Assembly (NCBI GenBank): GCA_900554925.1 | Contig: USJG01000067.1 | Span: 1 to 11,887 of the forward strand | DNA: 11,887 nt | Reading direction: 5' to 3' | DNA from: an uncultured Lachnospiraceae bacterium | GTDB taxonomy: Bacteria > Bacillota > Clostridia > Lachnospirales > Lachnospiraceae | Part shown: piece by piece, positions 7,762 through 11,887 of the stretch | Position numbering within the stretch: the first letter of the stretch is position 1 | Layout: each line of letters begins with the position of its first letter | Position numbers and translations under genes: made by a program | The notes under the pieces: generated by a model | What the model was told of the DNA's origin: nothing | Databases searched by the model: none | The model's input: the letters and a program-made list of their open reading frames with translations, nothing else

Positions 7762-8778
7762 ATGATCAAAGAGGCTATCGTAAAAATTGTTGACAAACAG
7801 GACTTATCCTATGAGGAAGCTTACACTGTCATGAATGAGATCATGAGCGGAGAGACCTCCCCTACACAAAACGCCGCTTTTCTGGCGGCCTTATCTACCA
7901 AAAGCACCAAGGCGGAAACCATAGATGAAATTGCCGGCTGCGCTGCCGCCATGAGAAGTCACGCACTAAAGGTAGATTATGATGGCGATGTGTTGGAAAT
8001 CGTAGGTACCGGTGGGGATGATGCCCACAGCTTTAACATTTCCACTACCTCTGCGATCGTCATTGCAGCAGGCGGAGTCAAAGTAGCCAAGCACGGAAAT
8101 CGCGCAGCTTCTTCTAACAGCGGTGCTGCTGACTGTCTGGAAGCCCTTGGTGTAAATATTAACCTTACACCTGAAAAATGCGCTGAGCTTCTGGATAAAA
8201 CAGGTATCTGTTTCCTGTTTGCCCAGAAATACCACACTTCCATGAAATATGTAGGCGCCATCCGTAAGGAGCTTGGCATCCGCACCGTATTTAATATTCT
8301 GGGCCCTCTTACCAACCCCGCTTCCCCTTCCATGCAGCTTCTGGGTGTTTATGACCAGTCGCTGGTGGAGCCTCTTGCACGGGTTCTTTCCAGCCTGGGT
8401 GTAAAGAGAGGTCTTGTATTTTACGGTCTTGATAAGATGGATGAGATTTCTTTAAGTTCTCCCACTGCTGTCTGTGAAATTGATAACGGTGAATATAAAA
8501 GCTACACCATTACCCCTGAGGAATTTCATTTTGCCTCCTGTAAGAAGAAAGAGCTGGAGGGAGGCACCCCGGAGGAAAACGCTGCCATTACCCTTGCCAT
8601 TTTAAATGGGGAAAAGGGACCTAAGAGAAATGCGGTGCTTTTAAATGCCGGCGCTGCTCTTTATATCGGCGGCAAAGCCGAAAGTATCGGAGAGGGGATA
8701 TCTCTGGCAGCAGAGCTTATCGACAGCGGCAGGGCCCTTGCCTGCCTTAAAGCCTTCCGCCAGGAGAGCAACAAGTAA
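7762..8778 (+). CDS. trpD: Anthranilate phosphoribosyltransferase
   Basis: Transfers phosphoribose from PRPP to anthranilate, giving N-(5-phosphoribosyl)anthranilate. The 338 residues match the usual family length. Signature motifs are present: the PRPP-binding glycine loop GTGGD (82-86) and KHGNRAASS (110-118), followed by GAADCLEALGV; the N-terminal helical region of about 70 residues resembles the nucleoside-phosphorylase-like fold of the family. ATG 7762 is preceded by GAGG (7753-7756) five bases away. A 77-base gap holding a stable inverted repeat separates it from trpG, the longest gap inside the operon, so trpD output may be tuned separately (inference). trpC follows after 35 bases. 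Confidence 0.97.
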   Translation: MIKEAIVKIVDKQDLSYEEAYTVMNEIMSGETSPTQNAAFLAALSTKSTKAETIDEIAGCAAAMRSHALKVDYDGDVLEIVGTGGDDAHSFNISTTSAIVIAAGGVKVAKHGNRAASSNSGAADCLEALGVNINLTPEKCAELLDKTGICFLFAQKYHTSMKYVGAIRKELGIRTVFNILGPLTNPASPSMQLLGVYDQSLVEPLARVLSSLGVKRGLVFYGLDKMDEISLSSPTAVCEIDNGEYKSYTITPEEFHFASCKKKELEGGTPEENAAITLAILNGEKGPKRNAVLLNAGAALYIGGKAESIGEGISLAAELIDSGRALACLKAFRQESNK

Positions 8779-8813
8779 AATTTGACAATTTTAAAGAAAG
8801 GTTAAATAGATAT

Positions 8814-9599
8814 ATGTCCACCATTTTAGATACCATAGCCCAATATGCAAGACAACGGGTAAGCAGGGCAAAAGAAATTCTCCCTCTTGAGGATATAAAA
8901 AGCCAGGCCCTCTCCCTGAACTGCAATACCGGTTTTCCTTTTGAAAAGGCTCTTTCGGCAGACGGCATCAGTTTCATTTGCGAGTGTAAAAAGGCCTCCC
9001 CATCAAAGGGATTGATCGCAGAGGATTTTCCTTACCTTACCATTGCGAAAGAATATGAAGCAGCAGGGGCCTCCTGTATTTCCGTACTGACAGAGCCAAA
9101 ATGGTTTCTTGGCAAAAATGAATACCTGAAGGAAATTGCCGGGGCTGTTTCCCTTCCCTGCCTGCGTAAGGATTTTACTGTGGATGAATATATGATTTAT
9201 GAAGCAAAGCTGTTAGGTGCCAGTGCTGTTTTGCTGATCTGCTCCTTACTATCCGCAGAAACCCTTAAATCTTATCTGGAAATCTGCAATCAGCTTGGGC
9301 TGTCGGCTCTGGTAGAGGCCCATGATGAGACAGAAATTGCCTCTGCCATCAAATCAGGGGCACGCATCATAGGTGTCAACAACCGGAACCTGAAAAACTT
9401 TACGGTGGATGTGGGAAACAGCGGCAGGCTCCGCGCTCTGGTTCCGGAAAATATTCTTTTTGTTGCAGAAAGCGGAATTAAAAGCCCACAGGATGTAGAG
9501 GCTTTAACGAAGGTACACGTCGATGCTGTGCTGATCGGCGAAGCACTTATGAAGTCCTCTGATAAGAAAGCAATGCTGACAGCGCTTAAGGGAGTTTAA
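8814..9599 (+). CDS. trpC: Indole-3-glycerol-phosphate synthase
   Basis: A 261-residue TIM-barrel enzyme that closes the indole ring of CdRP, releasing CO2 and water to give indole-3-glycerol phosphate. By alignment from memory with characterised IGPS enzymes, active-site residues are in place: E57 and K59 (in ECKKASPSKG), K119 (LRKDF), E168 (ALVEAH), N189 and R191 (GVNNRNL) and S220 (AESGI). The enzyme is monofunctional, with TrpF encoded separately next door, unlike the E. coli fusion. The start is slightly uncertain in strength: AAAGG (8797-8801) is 12 bases upstream of ATG, a long spacer, but no better in-frame start exists and the family N-terminus fits. The end of trpC contains the trpF ribosome binding site. 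Confidence 0.96.
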   Translation: MSTILDTIAQYARQRVSRAKEILPLEDIKSQALSLNCNTGFPFEKALSADGISFICECKKASPSKGLIAEDFPYLTIAKEYEAAGASCISVLTEPKWFLGKNEYLKEIAGAVSLPCLRKDFTVDEYMIYEAKLLGASAVLLICSLLSAETLKSYLEICNQLGLSALVEAHDETEIASAIKSGARIIGVNNRNLKNFTVDVGNSGRLRALVPENILFVAESGIKSPQDVEALTKVHVDAVLIGEALMKSSDKKAMLTALKGV

Positions 9600-9603
9600 A
9601 ATT

Positions 9604-10206
9604 ATGACGAAAATAAAAATATGCGGCCTTAAGTCTAAGGAGGATATTTCCTATGCAAATGAATTAAAGCCGGAATATATTGGATTTGTATTTTTGCAGG
9701 GAAGAACCCGTTATGTTTCTCCCCAAAAGGCAGCCTTTTTAAAAGAGCTGTTAGACCCTTCCATCCAAAGCGTAGGTGTATTTGTAAACGAGCCTCTTGA
9801 AAACGTGGCCGCTCTCCTTCAAAACCACACCATAGAAATTGCCCAGCTTCACGGACAGGAGGATGCGGCATATGCCAGTAGATTAAAACACTTATGCGGC
9901 AAACCAATTATCAAAGCCTTTATCATCAAAACAAAGGAGGATATTCAAAGAGCCCTTTCTTATCCCGCCGATTATCTTCTGCTGGACAATGGCCTTGGCA
10001 CCGGTGAAGCCTTTGACTGGTCACTGATCCAAAATATCGACAGACCCTTTTTTCTGGCCGGCGGCCTGAACTCTCAAAATGTAAGGCAGGCCATAGATAT
10101 GACGCACCCATACGCTGTAGATACCAGCTCAGGTGTGGAAACCGATCACAAAAAGGATTATGAAAAAATAAAAGCCTTTATCAATGCTGTCCGTGGCAGG
10201 CACTGA
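9604..10206 (+). CDS. trpF: Phosphoribosylanthranilate isomerase
   Basis: Catalyses the Amadori rearrangement of phosphoribosylanthranilate to CdRP, the step before TrpC. The protein has 200 residues, normal for a monofunctional TIM-barrel TrpF. The general base C7 (KICGLKS) and general acid D128 (YLLLDNG) are present, as are GFVF (27-30), QLHG (81-84), the phosphate-binding AGGL (152-155) and the terminal DTSSGVE (173-179). Translation starts four bases after the trpC stop; AAGGGAG (9588-9594) inside the end of trpC is nine bases from ATG, which suggests coupled translation. trpB follows after 65 bases with its own strong ribosome binding site. Confidence 0.96.
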   Translation: MTKIKICGLKSKEDISYANELKPEYIGFVFLQGRTRYVSPQKAAFLKELLDPSIQSVGVFVNEPLENVAALLQNHTIEIAQLHGQEDAAYASRLKHLCGKPIIKAFIIKTKEDIQRALSYPADYLLLDNGLGTGEAFDWSLIQNIDRPFFLAGGLNSQNVRQAIDMTHPYAVDTSSGVETDHKKDYEKIKAFINAVRGRH

Positions 10207-10271
10207 CCAGAGAAAATACTTTTATATCATTTAAAATTAGCAACTGCAAATAGTTAGCAAGGAGGAACATC

Positions 10272-11462
10272 ATGTCAGATTCCAAAGGACGCTTCGGGAT
10301 TCATGGGGGACAATATATTCCTGAAACTCTCATGAATGCAGTAATTGAACTGGAAGAAGCTTACAATCACTATAAAAACGATCCTGAATTTAATAAAGAG
10401 CTTACCACCCTCTTTAACGAATATGCAGGCCGCCCCAGCCGCCTGTACTATGCGGAAAAAATGACCAGGGATTTAGGCGGCGCAAAGATTTACTTAAAAA
10501 GAGAAGATTTAAATCATACCGGTTCTCATAAAATCAATAACGTGTTAGGCCAGGCGCTTCTCGCTAAAAAAATGGGAAAAACCAGACTGATTGCGGAAAC
10601 CGGTGCGGGACAGCATGGCGTGGCAACTGCCACTGCCGCCGCGCTGCTTAGAATGGAATGTGTTGTTTTTATGGGGGAGGAAGATACCAAAAGACAGGCT
10701 CTTAACGTTTACAGAATGCGCCTGTTAGGTTCAGAGGTCATTCCTGTCAAAACCGGAACTGCAACCTTAAAAGACGCTGTCTCTGAGGCGATGCGGGAGT
10801 GGACCAGCAGAATTGACGACACTCATTACTGTCTTGGCTCCGTTATGGGGCCTCACCCTTTCCCTACCATTGTAAGGGACTTTCAGTCTGTGATCTCCCG
10901 TGAGATCAAACAGCAGATCATGGAAAAGGAAGGACGGCTTCCCCATGTGGTAATGGCATGTGTGGGCGGTGGAAGCAATGCCATGGGTACCTTTTACCAC
11001 TTTATAGACGATAAAGAGGTACAGCTCATCGGATGTGAGGCTGCCGGAAGAGGAATTGATACTTTTGAAACAGCCGCTACCATTAACACCGGGCGGATTG
11101 GCATTTTCCATGGGATGAAGTCCTATTTCTGCCAGGATAGCTACGGACAGATCGCTCCTGTATACTCTATCTCCGCAGGGCTGGATTACCCCGGCATCGG
11201 GCCGGAGCATGCCTGTCTTCACGATACAGGCAGAGCCCAGTACGTTCCCGTTACGGATGAGGAGGCAGTAAACGCCTTTGAATATCTTTCACGTACAGAG
11301 GGGATTATTCCCGCAATCGAAAGCGCGCACGCAGTTGCCCACGCCATAAAGCTTGCCCCACAACTTTCCAGGGATAAGATCATGGTGATTACCATTTCCG
11401 GCCGCGGTGACAAGGACTGCGCCGCAATTGCACGATACAGAGGGGAGGATATTTATGAGTAG
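10272..11462 (+). CDS. trpB: Tryptophan synthase beta subunit (TrpB1 type)
   Basis: The PLP enzyme that condenses indole, channelled from TrpA, with L-serine to yield L-tryptophan. It has 396 residues, the normal TrpB1 length. Residues fall at the same numbers as in the well-studied Salmonella enzyme: PLP lysine K87 (HTGSHKINN), catalytic E109 (AETGAGQHG), phosphate loop GGGSN 232-236, D305 (SAGLDYPG) and E350; S376 lies in TISGRGDKD. AAGGAGG at about 10259-10265 precedes ATG. The stop codon lies inside trpA: the last eight bases overlap the trpA start, consistent with equimolar synthesis of a complex. It is clearly distinct from the upstream TrpB2 (shorter, no N-terminal extension), and by position it is the TrpA partner. 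Confidence 0.98.
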   Translation: MSDSKGRFGIHGGQYIPETLMNAVIELEEAYNHYKNDPEFNKELTTLFNEYAGRPSRLYYAEKMTRDLGGAKIYLKREDLNHTGSHKINNVLGQALLAKKMGKTRLIAETGAGQHGVATATAAALLRMECVVFMGEEDTKRQALNVYRMRLLGSEVIPVKTGTATLKDAVSEAMREWTSRIDDTHYCLGSVMGPHPFPTIVRDFQSVISREIKQQIMEKEGRLPHVVMACVGGGSNAMGTFYHFIDDKEVQLIGCEAAGRGIDTFETAATINTGRIGIFHGMKSYFCQDSYGQIAPVYSISAGLDYPGIGPEHACLHDTGRAQYVPVTDEEAVNAFEYLSRTEGIIPAIESAHAVAHAIKLAPQLSRDKIMVITISGRGDKDCAAIARYRGEDIYE

Positions 11463-11887
11463 AATTGCAGAAGCCTTTGCTAAAGGAAAGGCATTTATTC
11501 CTTTTATTACCTGTGGCGATCCTGACCTTTCCACCACCAGCGAAATTGTCCGCACTATGGCGGCGAAGGGTGCCGACCTGATCGAGCTGGGGATTCCCTT
11601 TTCTGACCCCACCGCCGAAGGCCCGGTGATTCAGGAAGCAAATCTGCGGGCATTAAAGGGCGGTGTTACCACAGATAAAATTTTTGACATGGTAAAAGAG
11701 CTTCGCAGAGACGTCTCGATCCCAATGGTGTTCATGACCTATGCCAATGTGGTATTTTCCTACGATGGGGAAAAATTTATCAAAACCTGCGCAGAAATCG
11801 GAATAGACGGTCTGATTCTTCCAGACCTCCCCTTTGAAGAAAAAGGCGGTATTGTCGGCGATCCGGGCCGCCTGCTGCATATTGTGG
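11455..11887 (+). CDS. trpA: Tryptophan synthase alpha subunit, N-terminal part (truncated; 3' end suspect)
   Basis: TrpA cleaves indole-3-glycerol phosphate to indole and glyceraldehyde 3-phosphate and passes indole to TrpB. Start ATG 11455 overlaps trpB by eight bases and follows GGAGG (11444-11448) at six bases. Family motifs are clear up to about residue 129: FITCGDPD, E44 in ELGIPFSDP (equivalent of catalytic Glu49), FMTYANVVF and DGLILPDLPFEEK. At the position of catalytic Asp60 there is E55 (DPTAEGP instead of DPLADGP). From about base 11845 the reading frame stays open but no longer resembles TrpA; it reads IVGDPGRLLHIV, like a histidine-kinase N-box. None of the three forward frames recovers TrpA, so a single frameshift does not explain it. 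The first 390 bases are secure; the tail is probably not trpA. Confidence 0.92.
   Translation, partial: MSRIAEAFAKGKAFIPFITCGDPDLSTTSEIVRTMAAKGADLIELGIPFSDPTAEGPVIQEANLRALKGGVTTDKIFDMVKELRRDVSIPMVFMTYANVVFSYDGEKFIKTCAEIGIDGLILPDLPFEEKGGIVGDPGRLLHIV
11845..11887 (+). other. Possible foreign/chimeric tail (histidine-kinase-like)
   Basis: Bases 11851-11887 are about 62% G+C (23 of 37), visibly richer than the neighbouring trp genes, and translate in the trpA frame as IVGDPGRLLHIV. The D-P-x-R-L-x-x-I/V pattern is the start of the ATP-binding N-box of sensor histidine kinases. TrpA homologues normally continue here with an EF-type helix leading to an IAPTS motif. A chimeric read or contig join is the simplest explanation; a real rearrangement is possible. 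Confidence 0.5.

Noticed and set aside
8782..8810. TTGACA in the trpD-trpC gap as an internal promoter
   Set aside because: Perfect -35 box, but at 15-19 base spacing there is no good -10 box (for example AATAGA at 17).
1..11887. Defence system, mobile element, CRISPR array, biosynthetic cluster or other undescribed system
   Set aside because: Nearly all bases are taken by well-known housekeeping genes in one direction; no transposase, integrase, terminal repeats, spacer array or unknown multi-gene cassette is visible.

Overview
The window reads as ordinary chromosomal housekeeping DNA of a low-to-moderate GC Firmicute, most likely a clostridial Lachnospiraceae-type bacterium. Grounds: strong AGGAGG-type ribosome binding sites, Clostridia-like protein sequences, an 854-residue SecA ending in a zinc-binding tail, RF2 made by programmed frameshifting, and an unfused trpEGDCFBA operon. 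Family assignment is inference; I could not run a search. All genes are on the + strand.

Layout. Bases 1-206 are the C-terminal end of an unidentified protein (possibly an acetyltransferase). Bases 320-1708 encode a TrpB2-type tryptophan synthase beta-like protein, followed by a clear intrinsic terminator (about 1737-1776). A second block is secA (1820-4384) and prfB (4437-5556, with a +1 frameshift at 4509-4515). After 86 bases without a visible terminator comes the tryptophan operon: trpE (5643), trpG (7103), trpD (7762), trpC (8814), trpF (9604), trpB (10272) and trpA (11455, running off the end). trpE/trpG overlap by ATGA and trpB/trpA by 8 bases; trpC/trpF are 4 bases apart.

Function. 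trpE-trpA together cover the whole route from chorismate to L-tryptophan: anthranilate synthase (TrpE+TrpG), phosphoribosyl transfer (TrpD), isomerisation (TrpF), ring closure (TrpC) and the tryptophan synthase alpha/beta complex (TrpA+TrpB). Catalytic residues are intact wherever I could place them, except that TrpA carries Glu at the usual catalytic Asp60 position. TrpB2 is a second beta-like subunit in a separate unit and may use free indole. SecA is the preprotein translocase motor and RF2 terminates translation at UGA/UAA.

Most worth a second look: (i) the last ~43 bases do not continue TrpA but read like a histidine-kinase N-box, suggesting a chimeric sequence end; (ii) a perfect 11-bp inverted repeat with a competing helix between trpG and trpD; (iii) no T-box or Trp leader peptide before trpE. 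I saw no mobile element, CRISPR array, tRNA/rRNA gene or clear undescribed system.
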